Source: Dyella monticola (GTDB taxonomy: Bacteria; Pseudomonadota; Gammaproteobacteria; Xanthomonadales; Rhodanobacteraceae). Taken from it: 64,000 nt of DNA. The translations under genes were made by a program, and so were the position numbers. The stretch covers positions 124,001-188,000 of the forward strand of contig NZ_QRBE01000006.1 in assembly GCF_003363155.1 (NCBI RefSeq), in the 5' to 3' direction. Position 1 is the first letter of the stretch; each line of letters starts with the position of its first letter. This document shows, in pieces, positions 25,970 to 35,284 of this stretch. The notes under the pieces are model-generated. The model had not been told where the DNA came from. It ran no database searches and worked only from the letters and a program-made list of their open reading frames with translations.

Positions 25970-26368
25970 ATGCGCCTGCTCTACACCTCTCCCCGTCAGG
26001 AAAACATCGATCGCGTGGCGGCCTTCATGGCCGAAAACGGGGTCGAAACCACCATCACCAATCGCTCCAACTGGAACAAACCCAGCTATCAGCGCTTCAG
26101 CTACTCCCAACGCAGCGAGAACCGGGACGCCTGGCCGCAGGTCTGGGTAAGCCGGGCTGACGATTTCACCAAGGCGCGCGAACTTCTGCGCACGCTGGGC
26201 ATCGAGCCGGAAGTCCGCTTTGCCGAGGAGCTGCGGGTTTCGCGCGATCCGGTGGCGTCCGTGTACGCGCGCCGTGAACACACCGTCACGAGGGTGCGGC
26301 GCATCGTGATGCTGGCGATCCTGGGCGTTTTCATGGTGTTGGCGCTACGTTATCTGCACGTTCTGTAA
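25970..26368 (+). CDS. DUF2007-like protein with C-terminal membrane helix
   Basis: 132 residues. Residues 1-90 form a small ferredoxin-like fold (MRLLYTSPRQENIDRVAAFM, VSRADDFTKARELL), like DUF2007 putative signal-transducing proteins. Residues 108-128 are a single membrane helix (RIVMLAILGVFMVLALRYL). Related proteins in Xanthomonas have been annotated as pathogenicity-like, without a known mechanism. It lies 9 bp after tesB. Confidence 0.75.
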   Translation: MRLLYTSPRQENIDRVAAFMAENGVETTITNRSNWNKPSYQRFSYSQRSENRDAWPQVWVSRADDFTKARELLRTLGIEPEVRFAEELRVSRDPVASVYARREHTVTRVRRIVMLAILGVFMVLALRYLHVL

Positions 26369-26393
26369 CAAAGCCGCGTGAAGGCTTTTACGC

Positions 26394-26424
26394 TTGCCAC
26401 AGTGCCCCGTGGCGGTCATAGAAT
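26394..26424 (+). promoter_or_regulatory. Promoter for a possibly leaderless bpt mRNA
   Basis: TTGCCA (26394-26399) and TAGAAT (26419-26424) are separated by 19 bp. The -10 box ends only 6 bp before the ATG at 26431, so the transcript would begin at or beside the start codon. Confidence 0.5.
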
Positions 26425-26430
26425 CCCCTC

Positions 26431-27141
26431 ATGCGCTCTGACCACGTCCGCCTGTTCCAGACCTTGCCGCACGCCTGCGGTTATTACCCGGGACGTACCG
26501 CGCAAAATCTGGTGATCGATCCGGCTGCCCCGCAGCTGGACCGGCTCTATGGCGCGGCGCTGGATCATGGTTTTCGACGCGCGGGTGGGCACCTGTATTT
26601 TCCGCATTGCCCAAACTGCCATGCGTGCACGCCCTGCCGCATCGACGTAGCCCATTTCAAGCCGGACCGTTCACAACGCCGCTGCCTGAAACGCAATAAG
26701 GATCTGATCGTTCGCGAATGCATGGCCGGCTATAACAGCGAGCGCCATGCGTTGTATTCCCGCTATCTGCGCACGCGCCATCCCGGCGGCGGCATGGATG
26801 AGGCGGAGGCCAGCGATTTTCGGCGTTTCCTCACTGCGCCATGGAGCCCCACATTGTTCCTGGAGCTGCACCTGGGCGAGCGTCTGCTCGGCGTGGCGGT
26901 TACGGACGTATGCATGACCGGCATTTCGGCCGTCTATACGTTTTACGACCCGGACGAAGAAGATCGCAGCCTGGGCACGTTCGCCATTCTGCAACAGGTG
27001 GAACTAGCAAAGCGGCGCGGCATTCCGTGGGTCTACCTGGGCTTCTGGATCGACGGCCATCCGAAGATGGACTACAAGCGACGCTTCCAGCCCCTGCAGG
27101 TTCGCACGGCTGAAGGCTGGGTGGATTTGAAGCGGGATTGA
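26431..27141 (+). CDS. bpt: Aspartate/glutamate leucyltransferase Bpt
   Basis: 236 residues. The N-terminal cysteine motif HACGYYPGRTAQNL and the central CPNCHACTPCR are both hallmarks of the ATE/Bpt family. The C-terminal GNAT-like part includes VYTFYDPDEEDRSLGT and YLGFWIDGHPKMDYK. It transfers Leu from Leu-tRNA to proteins with N-terminal Asp or Glu, marking them for ClpAP, in the bacterial N-end rule pathway. It converges with the next gene, with a palindromic repeat between. Confidence 0.95.
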   Translation: MRSDHVRLFQTLPHACGYYPGRTAQNLVIDPAAPQLDRLYGAALDHGFRRAGGHLYFPHCPNCHACTPCRIDVAHFKPDRSQRRCLKRNKDLIVRECMAGYNSERHALYSRYLRTRHPGGGMDEAEASDFRRFLTAPWSPTLFLELHLGERLLGVAVTDVCMTGISAVYTFYDPDEEDRSLGTFAILQQVELAKRRGIPWVYLGFWIDGHPKMDYKRRFQPLQVRTAEGWVDLKRD

Positions 27142-27170
27142 GTAGCCTTGATCCACTGCACTGATGCGCT

Positions 27171-27198
27171 CGTCATTCCGGCGCAGGCCCGAATGACG
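27171..27198. repeat. Palindromic repeat between convergent genes (CGTCATTCCGGC type)
   Basis: CGTCATTC (27171-27178) pairs with GAATGACG (27191-27198), with an inner GC pairing. A related element occurs at 58171, also between convergent genes. It may terminate both transcripts. Confidence 0.6.
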
Positions 27199-27209
27199 GT
27201 GGAACATGT

Positions 27210-28727
27210 TCAAACGTTCTCCGCAACCTTTTCCGGATACGGAAACAGTTTGATCAACGGCACCGAAATCCCATCCTCACCCATCACGCGGCAATGCGTG
27301 CGATCAAGTTCACGTGGATCATCCACGCCGCAACTATGCGCAATGATGCCGACCTCGTGCATGACATTGTGCGCGTAATGGGCCACGCGCTCGCTCTTGT
27401 CCGTCACCACCAGACCGCGCTGCAATCGTGGATTCTGCGTGGTGATACCCGTGGGACAGGTGTTGCGGTTGCACTGCAGCGACTGAATGCACCCCAGCGC
27501 CAGCATGAAGCCGCGCGCTGAATTGACGAAATCCGCGCCCATCGACAACGCCCACGCCACGTCATAGGCGGCAATGCATTTACCCGAACAGATCACTTTG
27601 ACGCGCTCGCGCAGGCCTCGCACGATCAACGTATTGACCAGCGCCGGCAATGCTTCGCGCAACGGCAGCCCAACACCTTCCATCAACGTTTGCGGCGCCG
27701 CGCCGGTGCCACCCTCGGAGCCATCGACGATGATGAAATCCGGCGCGCTCTCGATGCCGCGCTTGCTCACTTCGTCGCACAGCTGCTCGATCCATTGCAT
27801 GTCGCCGAACACGGCTTTGAAGCCGGTAGGCTTACCGGTGAGATCGCGAATGTGGTTCACCGCATCCATCAACTGCGACACGTTGGCGATATCCAGATGG
27901 CGGTTGGGGCTTTGCGAATCCTGCCCTGCCGGAATGCCGCGAATCGCCGCGATCTCCGGCGTCACTTTCGCCGCCGGCAACAAACCGCCCATGCCAGGCT
28001 TGGCACCCTGCCCCAACTTGATGCTGACCATTTTGACTTGCTTGTGCGCGCAAATGGCTAGCAGTTTCTGGTCGTCCAGCTTGCCGTCGGGCGTACGTAC
28101 GCCGTATTTCGCGGTGCCGATTTCGAACACGATATCGCAACCGCCTTCAAGGTGATACGGCGACAATCCGCCTTCGCCCGTATCCATCCATATGCCCGCT
28201 TTAGCCGCCCCGATCGACAGCGCACGCACGGCCGGCGCGGAGAGCGCGCCAAAACTCATCGCGGAAATATTGAAAAACGCCGCATGATCGTAAGGCTCGC
28301 GCGCATACGGACCGATGCGCACGGGGCTGGGTTCGACATGCGTGTCGCCCAGCGCCGGAAACGCGGCGTTGACGAAGAACGGTACACCTTCGGCATGCAG
28401 ATCGCGCGTGGAGCCGAACGCATTGGTGTTTTCGGAATTCTTCGCCGCGCGATACACCCACATGCGCTGGGCGCGGTTGAACGGCAGTTCCTCGCGATCG
28501 CTGGAATACAGGTATTGGCGGAAGAATTCGCCCAGGTGCAAGAACCAATAACGGAAGTGCCCGATCACCGGATAGTTGCGCAACACCGAGTTGTGCGTCT
28601 GATTGCGATCAGTGACCCATACCACCATCACAAACAGCACGGCGAACACCAACAGCATCACGAACAGCAATGCGAAGGTTTCCACCAGCACGACCAGCCA
28701 ATGCGCGAAGCCTGAGGGTTCCATCAT
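27210..28727 (-). CDS. FMN-binding glutamate synthase family protein, membrane-anchored
   Basis: 505 residues from ATG 28727 (MMEPSGFAHWLVV). Residues 8-38 are one or two hydrophobic membrane segments. The rest is the glutamate synthase FMN domain: ISAMSFGALSAPAVRALSIG, KLGQGAKPGMGGLLPA, DGSEGGTGAAP, and a cysteine-containing stretch CIQSLQCNRNTCPTGITTQN that matches the 3Fe-4S cluster region of GltB. It lacks the glutaminase domain, so it is not a complete glutamate synthase. The true reaction of these stand-alone proteins is not known to me. It follows purT on the same strand. Confidence 0.88.
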   Translation of the reverse strand: MMEPSGFAHWLVVLVETFALLFVMLLVFAVLFVMVVWVTDRNQTHNSVLRNYPVIGHFRYWFLHLGEFFRQYLYSSDREELPFNRAQRMWVYRAAKNSENTNAFGSTRDLHAEGVPFFVNAAFPALGDTHVEPSPVRIGPYAREPYDHAAFFNISAMSFGALSAPAVRALSIGAAKAGIWMDTGEGGLSPYHLEGGCDIVFEIGTAKYGVRTPDGKLDDQKLLAICAHKQVKMVSIKLGQGAKPGMGGLLPAAKVTPEIAAIRGIPAGQDSQSPNRHLDIANVSQLMDAVNHIRDLTGKPTGFKAVFGDMQWIEQLCDEVSKRGIESAPDFIIVDGSEGGTGAAPQTLMEGVGLPLREALPALVNTLIVRGLRERVKVICSGKCIAAYDVAWALSMGADFVNSARGFMLALGCIQSLQCNRNTCPTGITTQNPRLQRGLVVTDKSERVAHYAHNVMHEVGIIAHSCGVDDPRELDRTHCRVMGEDGISVPLIKLFPYPEKVAENV

Positions 28728-28748
28728 CGCTCTCCATTCGGGTTTTCT

Positions 28749-28767
28749 CCTCTCCCGCAGGGAGAGG
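28749..28767. repeat. Palindromic element (CCTCTCCC-GCA-GGGAGAGG)
   Basis: A perfect 8-bp stem with a 3-nt loop between purT and the glutamate synthase-like gene. It resembles the elements at 18170 and 53452 and could lower read-through. Confidence 0.5.
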
Positions 28768-28784
28768 GTGCACATCAGCGCATT

Positions 28785-29966
28785 CTACAACTCGATGCGC
28801 AGCGCCTCCGCGGCACGAATCGCCTTGGCTTTCGCCGCCTCGATGTCGTTATCGCGCGCCAAGGTGACCGCCATGCGTCGGCGGCCTTTCACTTCGGGCT
28901 TGCCGAAGATGCGCAGTTGCGTATCGGGTTCTGCCAGGGCCTGAGCAACACCGTGATAGCGCGGTGCGCGCCCGTCGCCCTCCACCAATACGGCACAGGA
29001 CGCCGAAGGCCCCTGTTGAACAATGGAAGGAACGGGCAGCCCAAGAATCGCACGCGCATGCAGCGCGAATTCGGACAGATCCTGCGAAATCAACGTGACC
29101 AGCCCGGTGTCGTGCGGACGCGGACTGACCTCGGAAAAGATCACGCGGTCGCCCCTTACGAAGAATTCCACGCCGAACACCCCCCAACCGCCCAGCGCAG
29201 CCGTAATGACCTGGGCCTGGCGCTGCGCCTCTGCCAAGGCGACCGCACTCATGGGCTGCGGCTGCCAGGATTCGCGGTAATCCCCGTCTTCCTGGCGATG
29301 CCCGATGGGCGCGCAAAAAGAGGTGCCCTGCTTATGTTGCACAGTAAGCAGGGTGATTTCGTAATCGAAAGGCACGAAGCCCTCGATGATCACCCGCCCC
29401 TTGCCAGCCCGGCCACCGGATTGGGCGTAATCCCAGGCATCGCTCAACTCACTCGCATCTCGCACGATGCTCTGCCCTTTGCCCGAAGAGCTCATCACCG
29501 GCTTGATCACGAAGGGATAGCCGATGATCGCGACGGCATCGTTATAGTCGGCCTCGGTATCACAGAACCGGTAGGGCGAGGTCGGCAGCCCTAACTCCTC
29601 GGCAGCCAACCGGCGAATGCCCTCGCGATTCATCGTAAGCCACGTGGCGCGGGCGGTAGGAACCACCTTTAAGCCTTCTTTTTCCAGCTCCAGCAAGGTC
29701 GGCGTGTGGATGGCCTCGATTTCCGGCACGACCAGATCGGGCTGCTCCTGGGCAATCAGGACGCGCAAGGCGTTGCCGTCCAGCATGTCGACCACATGGC
29801 TGCGATGCGCCACCTGCATCGCCGGCGCATCCGCGTAGCGATCCACGGCGACCACTTCCACGGCGTAGCGCTGGAGTTCGATGGCCACTTCCTTGCCAAG
29901 CTCGCCGGCTCCGAGCAACAACACCTTCAGGGCATGGGCGGAATTAGGCGTGCCAAAGGCTTTCAT
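28785..29966 (-). CDS. purT: Formate-dependent phosphoribosylglycinamide formyltransferase PurT
   Basis: 393 residues, normal length. The ATP-grasp fold shows [19 protein letters not shown] at 15-33, [11 protein letters not shown] near 160 (ATP loop) and the metal site region [23 protein letters not shown]. PurT converts GAR, formate and ATP to formyl-GAR, step 3 of purine synthesis, independent of folate. It is divergent from the transglutaminase-like gene. Confidence 0.97.
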   Translation of the reverse strand: MKAFGTPNSAHALKVLLLGAGELGKEVAIELQRYAVEVVAVDRYADAPAMQVAHRSHVVDMLDGNALRVLIAQEQPDLVVPEIEAIHTPTLLELEKEGLKVVPTARATWLTMNREGIRRLAAEELGLPTSPYRFCDTEADYNDAVAIIGYPFVIKPVMSSSGKGQSIVRDASELSDAWDYAQSGGRAGKGRVIIEGFVPFDYEITLLTVQHKQGTSFCAPIGHRQEDGDYRESWQPQPMSAVALAEAQRQAQVITAALGGWGVFGVEFFVRGDRVIFSEVSPRPHDTGLVTLISQDLSEFALHARAILGLPVPSIVQQGPSASCAVLVEGDGRAPRYHGVAQALAEPDTQLRIFGKPEVKGRRRMAVTLARDNDIEAAKAKAIRAAEALRIEL

Positions 29967-30020
29967 CAGAGCGTCCCAAAAGCGCCATTGTACTTGCCGC
30001 AGTGCAGATTGACGCCGGGC

Positions 30021-30044
30021 TAAAGCAGGTATTCACTAGCTTTA
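30021..30044. promoter_or_regulatory. Inverted repeat TAAAGC-N12-GCTTTA in divergent promoter
   Basis: Lies between purT (start at 29966) and the transglutaminase-like gene (ATG at 30068). The symmetry suggests a dimeric regulator site, but the arms are short. Confidence 0.3.
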
Positions 30045-30067
30045 ACTCCGTTCCCCACGGATCGATT

Positions 30068-31600
30068 ATGCGCAGCAGGATTGCCCCGCTTTTGCTGGTG
30101 CCGATGTTGTGCGTTGCCTGCGGCCCTGCCATGGCCGCCGCGGTGGATGCCGCGTCCACTGATCCGACTACCATCTGGATGACCGTGCTGCTCAATGGCC
30201 GCAAGATCGGTCACGAGGAAATCCAGCGCGCTCAAGTCGGCAACACCATCGTCACCACGCAAACGCTGGTGATGGATGTCGAGCGCAACCATAAAGTGGC
30301 GCCTTATACAAACATCAGCCATAGCGTCGAAACGCCCGACGGTCAACCGCTCAGCTTCAGCATGAGCACCGTGATGTCTGCCACGCAGACGTCGGTGGAA
30401 GGCACACGATTGCCCGACGGAAGCCTGGAGCTGGTCAACAACGTGGGCGGCAGTGAGCGCCGTTCAGTGACCGAATGGCCCGCCGGCGCGTTGCTGGTGG
30501 AAGGTCAACGCCAGGCCATGCGGGCGGCGATTGGCCATCCCGGCATGCATTACACGCTGCAGGTATACAACCAGGCGAGCCAGCAACCGATGACGCTGAA
30601 TGTAGAGGTCATCGGCAACGAGCGCGTGCAATTTCCTGATCACGCCGAAACCTTGAGTCACCAGCGCGAAACGCTGCAACGCCCCGGCAGCACCCAATCG
30701 GTCGACCTTTGGCTGGACGCCGACGGAAACATCCGCAAGGGCTCACTCTCCCTGCTCGGCACATCGATGGACATGCTCGCCTGCAGCCAGGCTTGCGCCA
30801 ACTTGCCGGACGAAAGCCTGAACATGATGGATTCGGCCACGGTGGATTCACCGCGCCTGATCACATCGGAGATGCTCGGCGATTTCCTAAGCTATCGCGT
30901 ACGCATCACCAACAAGAACATCACCAAGCCGTTCATCGATACGGATGAACAGTCGGTTGCCAAGCTTGCCGATGGCGAATGGCAGATCAACGTTTATCGC
31001 AGCCTGCTCGACGACCAAAGCCCGCCCACGCCGGCCGACACGCGACCGAATGCATGGTTGCAATCGGACGCACCGGAAATTCGGCAGCTTGCGACGCTCG
31101 CCGCGGGCGATGCGCAAAGCGCGAGCCACATCATGGGCAACCTCAATACGTTTGTCGGTCGCTACCTTTCCAAGCGGGGCTTGGATATCGGCTACGCCTC
31201 GGCACTGGAAGTGGCGCGGGATCGGCGTGGCGACTGTGTCGAATCGGCGGTGTTGCTAGCGGCCATGGCCCGGGCGGAGAACATCCCCGCACGTGTCGTC
31301 GTGGGCATGCTCTATACCGACCGCTACGACAACAAGGACCGCGTGTTCATACCGCACGCCTGGGTGACCGCATGGGTAGGACACCGTTGGCGCAGCTTCG
31401 ACCCCGGTGTCGCGCATTTCGACAGCGGCCATATTGCGCTGGACATCGGCGACGGCAACCCATGGCACTTCTTCAAGGCCGCGGATGAATTTGGCAGCAT
31501 CCAGATCGATGCCGTGCACACCTTCGCCGAGATGTACAACGCTTCGCCCGGCGGCGGCGCCCCCACCGGGCAAGCCGGGGCATCCGGCGCCTCGAAATAA
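30068..31600 (+). CDS. Secreted transglutaminase-like domain protein
   Basis: 510 residues from ATG 30068 (the frame is open from 30002). Signal peptide: MRSRIAPLLLVPMLCVACGP, cut near AMA-AA; a Cys in VACGP gives a possible lipobox. The C-terminal third is a transglutaminase-like cysteine-protease fold with the triad Cys in RGDCVESAVLLAAMAR, His in IPHAWVTAW and Asp in RSFDPG. The first 300 residues are beta-rich and unassigned. It probably acts in the periplasm on peptides or proteins; substrate unknown. Confidence 0.85.
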   Translation: MRSRIAPLLLVPMLCVACGPAMAAAVDAASTDPTTIWMTVLLNGRKIGHEEIQRAQVGNTIVTTQTLVMDVERNHKVAPYTNISHSVETPDGQPLSFSMSTVMSATQTSVEGTRLPDGSLELVNNVGGSERRSVTEWPAGALLVEGQRQAMRAAIGHPGMHYTLQVYNQASQQPMTLNVEVIGNERVQFPDHAETLSHQRETLQRPGSTQSVDLWLDADGNIRKGSLSLLGTSMDMLACSQACANLPDESLNMMDSATVDSPRLITSEMLGDFLSYRVRITNKNITKPFIDTDEQSVAKLADGEWQINVYRSLLDDQSPPTPADTRPNAWLQSDAPEIRQLATLAAGDAQSASHIMGNLNTFVGRYLSKRGLDIGYASALEVARDRRGDCVESAVLLAAMARAENIPARVVVGMLYTDRYDNKDRVFIPHAWVTAWVGHRWRSFDPGVAHFDSGHIALDIGDGNPWHFFKAADEFGSIQIDAVHTFAEMYNASPGGGAPTGQAGASGASK

Positions 31601-31648
31601 CCCTCTTTCGGTCCTAGCTTGCTCCAGCTTGGCACAGCCTTGTTGCGC

Positions 31649-31669
31649 TAGATATCATTTTGATATCTA
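31649..31669. promoter_or_regulatory. Perfect 21-bp operator-like palindrome before the SPFH gene
   Basis: TAGATATCA (31649-31657), TTT, and TGATATCTA (31661-31669) are exact inverted repeats ending 25 bp before the ATG at 31695. The AT-rich sequence stands out from its surroundings. A ribbon-helix-helix protein, a type that often binds such sites, is encoded two genes into the same operon. Confidence 0.6.
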
Positions 31670-31694
31670 ATTGCCGCCACTGGAGGGCTTTGCC

Positions 31695-32564
31695 ATGAAT
31701 GAACGTACTGCGTTTTCGATTGCCGGGATTCCATTCATCTTTGTTTGCCTCGTGCTCGCATTCGCGGGCGCGTGGTGCTATCTGAGCGCCGCCAGCGGCG
31801 CCGAACCAAGCGGGATCGTTGCCGTGGGCCTCGTCATCCATGCATTGACGATCTTGTTCCTCAAAGGCTTCTTTCAGGTCGCACCGAACGAAGGACAGGT
31901 CATGCAACTGTTCGGCAAGTACGCCGGCAGCGTGCGGCTGGAAGGCCTGCGCTGGACCAACCCCTTTTACTCCCGGCAGCGCCTGTCCCTGCGCGTACGC
32001 AACTTCGAAAGCGGCAAGCTGAAGGTCAACGACAGCAACGGCAATCCGATCGAAATTGCCGCCGTGATCGTATGGCAGGTCATCGACACCGCCGAGGCCG
32101 TTTTCTGCGTGGACAACTACGAAAACTACGTGACCATCCAAAGCGAATCGGCGCTACGCCAGATGGCGCAAAGCTATCCGTATGACAGTAACGATGATGG
32201 CAAGCCGTCCCTGCGCAGCCACGGTGATGACATCAACAACCATCTGCGCGATGAAATCCAGGCACGGCTGGGAAAAGCCGGCGTACAGGTGACGGAAGCG
32301 CGCATCAGCCATCTTGCCTATGCCCAGGAAATCGCCCAGGCGATGCTGCAACGACAACAAGCCAGCGCGATTGTCGCGGCACGCGAGCGCATCGTGCAGG
32401 GTGCGGTCGGCATCGTCGCCATGGCGCTGGAAAAATTGCGCAGCCAGGGTGTCGTCGATCTCGACGAAGAGCGCAAAGCGGCGATGGTGAGCAATCTGCT
32501 GGTCGTGCTATGCGGGGAGCATGCAACGCAGCCGGTGATCAATACCGGCACGCTCTACAGCTAA
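31695..32564 (+). CDS. SPFH/Band 7 (stomatin/prohibitin-like) membrane protein
   Basis: 289 residues from ATG 31695 with TGGAGGG as ribosome site. Two membrane segments cover about residues 5-60. The SPFH domain follows: [60 protein letters not shown] and [24 protein letters not shown] C-terminal helices. SPFH proteins form large membrane-bound rings or microdomains that scaffold other proteins. Its partner is unclear. It is followed after 7 bp by a ribbon-helix-helix gene. Confidence 0.9.
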   Translation: MNERTAFSIAGIPFIFVCLVLAFAGAWCYLSAASGAEPSGIVAVGLVIHALTILFLKGFFQVAPNEGQVMQLFGKYAGSVRLEGLRWTNPFYSRQRLSLRVRNFESGKLKVNDSNGNPIEIAAVIVWQVIDTAEAVFCVDNYENYVTIQSESALRQMAQSYPYDSNDDGKPSLRSHGDDINNHLRDEIQARLGKAGVQVTEARISHLAYAQEIAQAMLQRQQASAIVAARERIVQGAVGIVAMALEKLRSQGVVDLDEERKAAMVSNLLVVLCGEHATQPVINTGTLYS

Positions 32565-32571
32565 TCGCGTT

Positions 32572-32763
32572 ATGTCGGCAGAAAAAAAAGCCTATCCGCT
32601 TCGCATCAGCGCTACTGTGCTGGAAGCCATGCAACGCTGGGCCGACGACGAGCTGCGCAGTGTCAACGCACAGATCGAATATGTATTGCGTCATGCACTG
32701 CAAGAAAGCGGACGGCTCAAGCCGACCAAAGTCAAACCCATGGCGGACGACGTACCGCGCTGA
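32572..32763 (+). CDS. Arc-like ribbon-helix-helix DNA-binding protein
   Basis: 63 residues. AYPLRISATVLEAMQRWADD then ELRSVNAQIEYVLRHALQES fits the beta-strand, helix, turn, helix of MetJ/Arc repressors. It lies 7 bp downstream of the SPFH gene, so the two are probably one transcript. The perfect palindrome upstream of the SPFH gene is a natural candidate for its binding site, giving autoregulation. No toxin gene is seen, so it is not clearly an antitoxin. Confidence 0.82.
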   Translation: MSAEKKAYPLRISATVLEAMQRWADDELRSVNAQIEYVLRHALQESGRLKPTKVKPMADDVPR

Positions 32764-32771
32764 TGCATCTG

Positions 32772-33155
32772 TCATGGATCAGCGCGTCGCGCACACAGGC
32801 CTACACCGAGGGCCACCCATCCGACCATGAATGCCACGCCGCCGAACGGCGTGATGATGCCCGCCCATCGCGGTGCGCCAAGCGCCAGCGCATACAGGCT
32901 CCCGCTAAACATGACGATTCCCACTAGGAACGCCAGCACGGCAACGCGACGCCCTTTGCCATGCGCGCATGCGACCGTGATGGCCAGGGCCAGTGCATGC
33001 CAGACGTGGTAGTCCACGGCGGTATGCCAAAGCGTGTAGTGCATCGCATCCAACACGCCTTTGAGCGCATGCGCACCGAAGGCGCCCAATAGCACGGCGC
33101 TTGCGCCAGCGGCGCCGACCAGTAGACCTTCATGGATTCGGGCAAGTTGTCGCAT
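32772..33155 (-). CDS. DUF423 family membrane protein
   Basis: 127 residues with four membrane helices. The signature GAFGAHALKGVLD near residue 25 and WHTAVDYHVWHALALA are diagnostic for DUF423 (YgdD-like). The C-terminal GGVAFMVGWVALGVG completes the fold. Function unknown in this family. It is divergent from the SCO gene, 84 bp apart. Confidence 0.92.
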   Translation of the reverse strand: MRQLARIHEGLLVGAAGASAVLLGAFGAHALKGVLDAMHYTLWHTAVDYHVWHALALAITVACAHGKGRRVAVLAFLVGIVMFSGSLYALALGAPRWAGIITPFGGVAFMVGWVALGVGLCARRADP

Positions 33156-33239
33156 CGGGTGGTTTCCGTGGGTGCGAAAAGGGCTGGGCGCGTATCGCGT
33201 GGCGTATGCTGAGCAGGTTCAACCGCCCGGGATTCTTGC

Positions 33240-33860
33240 ATGAAGCTCTCGCGTTTCGCCCGCCTTGTGTGTCTATCGGCCATGCTCATTGCCGGCCTCT
33301 TGCTCGCCGGCTGTCAGCGGCAAGAGCAAGCCATGCCGTGGGAGCTCACCGATATTTCCGGGCACATGCCCGATCTCGCCTTCCACCTTACCGACGATCA
33401 GGGCAAGGCGGTCAGTGCCGCCGACTATCGCGGCAAGGTCACGTTGCTTTATTTCGGTTACACCCACTGTCCGGATGTATGCCCTTTGACGCTCGCCCAT
33501 CTGCATGTGGTCTTGCAGCGGCTAGGCCCGCTTGCCGATGATGTGCGCATCCTGTTCGTGAGCGTGGATCCGGCACGCGACACGACCGAGGTCTTGCATC
33601 AGTACGTGACCGCGTTCGATCCCCACGCAGTGGGCTTGACGGGCTCGCCGTCCGACATCGAAGCCCTGACCAAACGCTACCGCGCCGCTTTCACGCGCGA
33701 ACCCAACAAAGGGGGCGGTGGTTACGATGTCAGCCATAGCTCCGGCATCTACATTTTCGATGCCACCGGTAAAGCCCGCCTGCTGGCGACGCCCAGCGAT
33801 TCGCAGGACAAGCTGGTGCACGATCTGCATCTATTGCTGAGTCCGGCAGGTGCAACGTGA
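33240..33860 (+). CDS. SCO1/SenC family copper chaperone lipoprotein
   Basis: 206 residues. Lipoprotein signal with LLLAGCQRQ (Cys near residue 23). Thioredoxin-like fold with the copper site YTHCPDVCPLTL and distal His in YDVSHSSGIYIF. SCO proteins deliver copper to the CuA centre of cytochrome oxidase on the periplasmic side. The next gene, PCu(A)C, overlaps its stop as GTGA; both act in the same copper pathway. Confidence 0.95.
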   Translation: MKLSRFARLVCLSAMLIAGLLLAGCQRQEQAMPWELTDISGHMPDLAFHLTDDQGKAVSAADYRGKVTLLYFGYTHCPDVCPLTLAHLHVVLQRLGPLADDVRILFVSVDPARDTTEVLHQYVTAFDPHAVGLTGSPSDIEALTKRYRAAFTREPNKGGGGYDVSHSSGIYIFDATGKARLLATPSDSQDKLVHDLHLLLSPAGAT

Positions 33861-34297
33861 AACGCATCGTGTTTCTGCTCGTCGGCGCGCTCCTCCCGCT
33901 CGGCGTGCAGGCAGCGCAAGCCGATCACATCAAGGCCAGCCATGCGTGGATTCGGCTGCTGCCGGCCAACTTGCCAGCCGGCGGCTACGTCACGCTGGAC
34001 AACGAGAGTGCTTCGGCCGCAACGCTCGTTTCCGCGCATAGCGCCACGTACGCCTCCGCCATGCTTCATCAGAGCACACAGGACCCGTCGGGCAACAGCA
34101 CCATGCGCATGGTCGAGCGGGTAAGCATCCCTGCTCACGGCCGGCTTGCATTGGCGCCGTCTGGATACCATTTGATGCTGGAGCAAGCCACCCATGCGCT
34201 AAAACCAGGCGACATGGTCGCCATCACCCTGGATTTCGCGGACGGCAGCCACCTGCCCGTTTCATTCCTGGTTCGCCCGGCCAACACATCCCCATAG
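33857..34297 (+). CDS. Periplasmic copper chaperone PCu(A)C
   Basis: 146 residues from GTG 33857, overlapping the SCO stop. Signal peptide at 1-21. The copper-binding set is visible: MLHQSTQDPSGNSTMRM and YHLMLE, the H(M)-x10-M-x21-H-x-M pattern. PCu(A)C passes Cu(I) to SCO or to subunit II of cytochrome oxidase. Translational coupling with SCO supports a joint role. Confidence 0.95.
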   Translation: MKRIVFLLVGALLPLGVQAAQADHIKASHAWIRLLPANLPAGGYVTLDNESASAATLVSAHSATYASAMLHQSTQDPSGNSTMRMVERVSIPAHGRLALAPSGYHLMLEQATHALKPGDMVAITLDFADGSHLPVSFLVRPANTSP

Positions 34298-34310
34298 GTT
34301 CACCGACGTC

Positions 34311-35066
34311 ATGCGTGTTTTTGCGGTTTCCGACTTGCATTTGGATTACGCCGCAAACCATGAGTGGCTCGAACAGTTGCCACGGCATGAATACAACGAC
34401 GACGTGCTGATACTCGCCGGCGACGTCTCCGATCGCCTGTCGCGGCTCGATCATGCGTTCAAGCTCGTCGCGCGATGTTTTTCCACCGTGCTTTACGTAC
34501 CCGGCAATCATGATCTGTGGGTGCACCGTGAGCCAATGCAGAACTCGTTCGAGAAACTCGATGCCGTGCTGGCCGCGGCGCACGAACACGGCATCCGCAC
34601 CGATGTCTTTCGCAACGATGAGCTCGTCATCATGCCGTTGCTCGGCTGGTATGACTATTCCTTCGGCGCGGCGGACGACTATCTCAAAACCGCCTGGGCC
34701 GACTACCGTGCATGCCGCTGGCCGGGGTACGACGACGCAGCCCTGACGCGTTTTTTCACCGATAGCAACCCCGTGCACTCGCCAATGCTGACAGGCGCAC
34801 AACGCATCATCAGCTTCTCGCACTTTCTGCCGCGCATCGATCTGATGCCCGAGCGCATTCCCGACAAACACAGAAAAATCTACCCCGTGCTCGGCACCAC
34901 CGCGTTGGAGACGCAGCTTCGTGCAGCGGGCTCAACCACGCACGTTTACGGACACAGCCACGTGAACAGGCGCGTGACGATGGACGGCGTCACCTATATC
35001 AACAATGCCCTCGGTTACCCGAACGAAGCGCACTTCACTGGGCGGCAACTCGTGCAGGTTTACTGA
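34311..35066 (+). CDS. Calcineurin-like metallophosphoesterase
   Basis: 251 residues. The metal ligands appear in order: FAVSDLHLDY, ILAGDVSD, VPGNHDLWV, and YGHSHVNRR near the end. It starts 13 bp after the PCu(A)C gene, so it is probably in the same operon, although no functional link to copper is apparent. Substrate unknown. Cytosolic. Confidence 0.92.
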   Translation: MRVFAVSDLHLDYAANHEWLEQLPRHEYNDDVLILAGDVSDRLSRLDHAFKLVARCFSTVLYVPGNHDLWVHREPMQNSFEKLDAVLAAAHEHGIRTDVFRNDELVIMPLLGWYDYSFGAADDYLKTAWADYRACRWPGYDDAALTRFFTDSNPVHSPMLTGAQRIISFSHFLPRIDLMPERIPDKHRKIYPVLGTTALETQLRAAGSTTHVYGHSHVNRRVTMDGVTYINNALGYPNEAHFTGRQLVQVY

Positions 35067-35284
35067 TGCACTACACTCGATCTTTGAAAGCAAACTTCTT
35101 CTTCAGATCCCCCAAAAAAACTTTACCGACTCCTTAAATATTAGCATTACAAAGAGCATGACTTTTTTTAATTTCCACAATAATGATTCCAAGCTGCTGT
35201 AGCTGCTAAATCCCAGAACACACCAGCCGACAGCATGTATAGATTTGTTAATGCATCAGACTTAATCTTTCGAAGAAAACCTTC
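35067..35284. other. AT-rich gap at the left edge of the RHS island
   Basis: 218 bp, visibly richer in A and T than the rest of the window, with runs such as AAAAAAACTTT and ACTTTTTTTAATTT. No gene supported. It marks a change of composition where the toxin tip and immunity region begins. Confidence 0.6.

Noticed and set aside
32572-32763. Ribbon-helix-helix protein as antitoxin of a toxin-antitoxin pair
   Set aside because: No small toxin gene is adjacent; the partner gene encodes an SPFH membrane protein.
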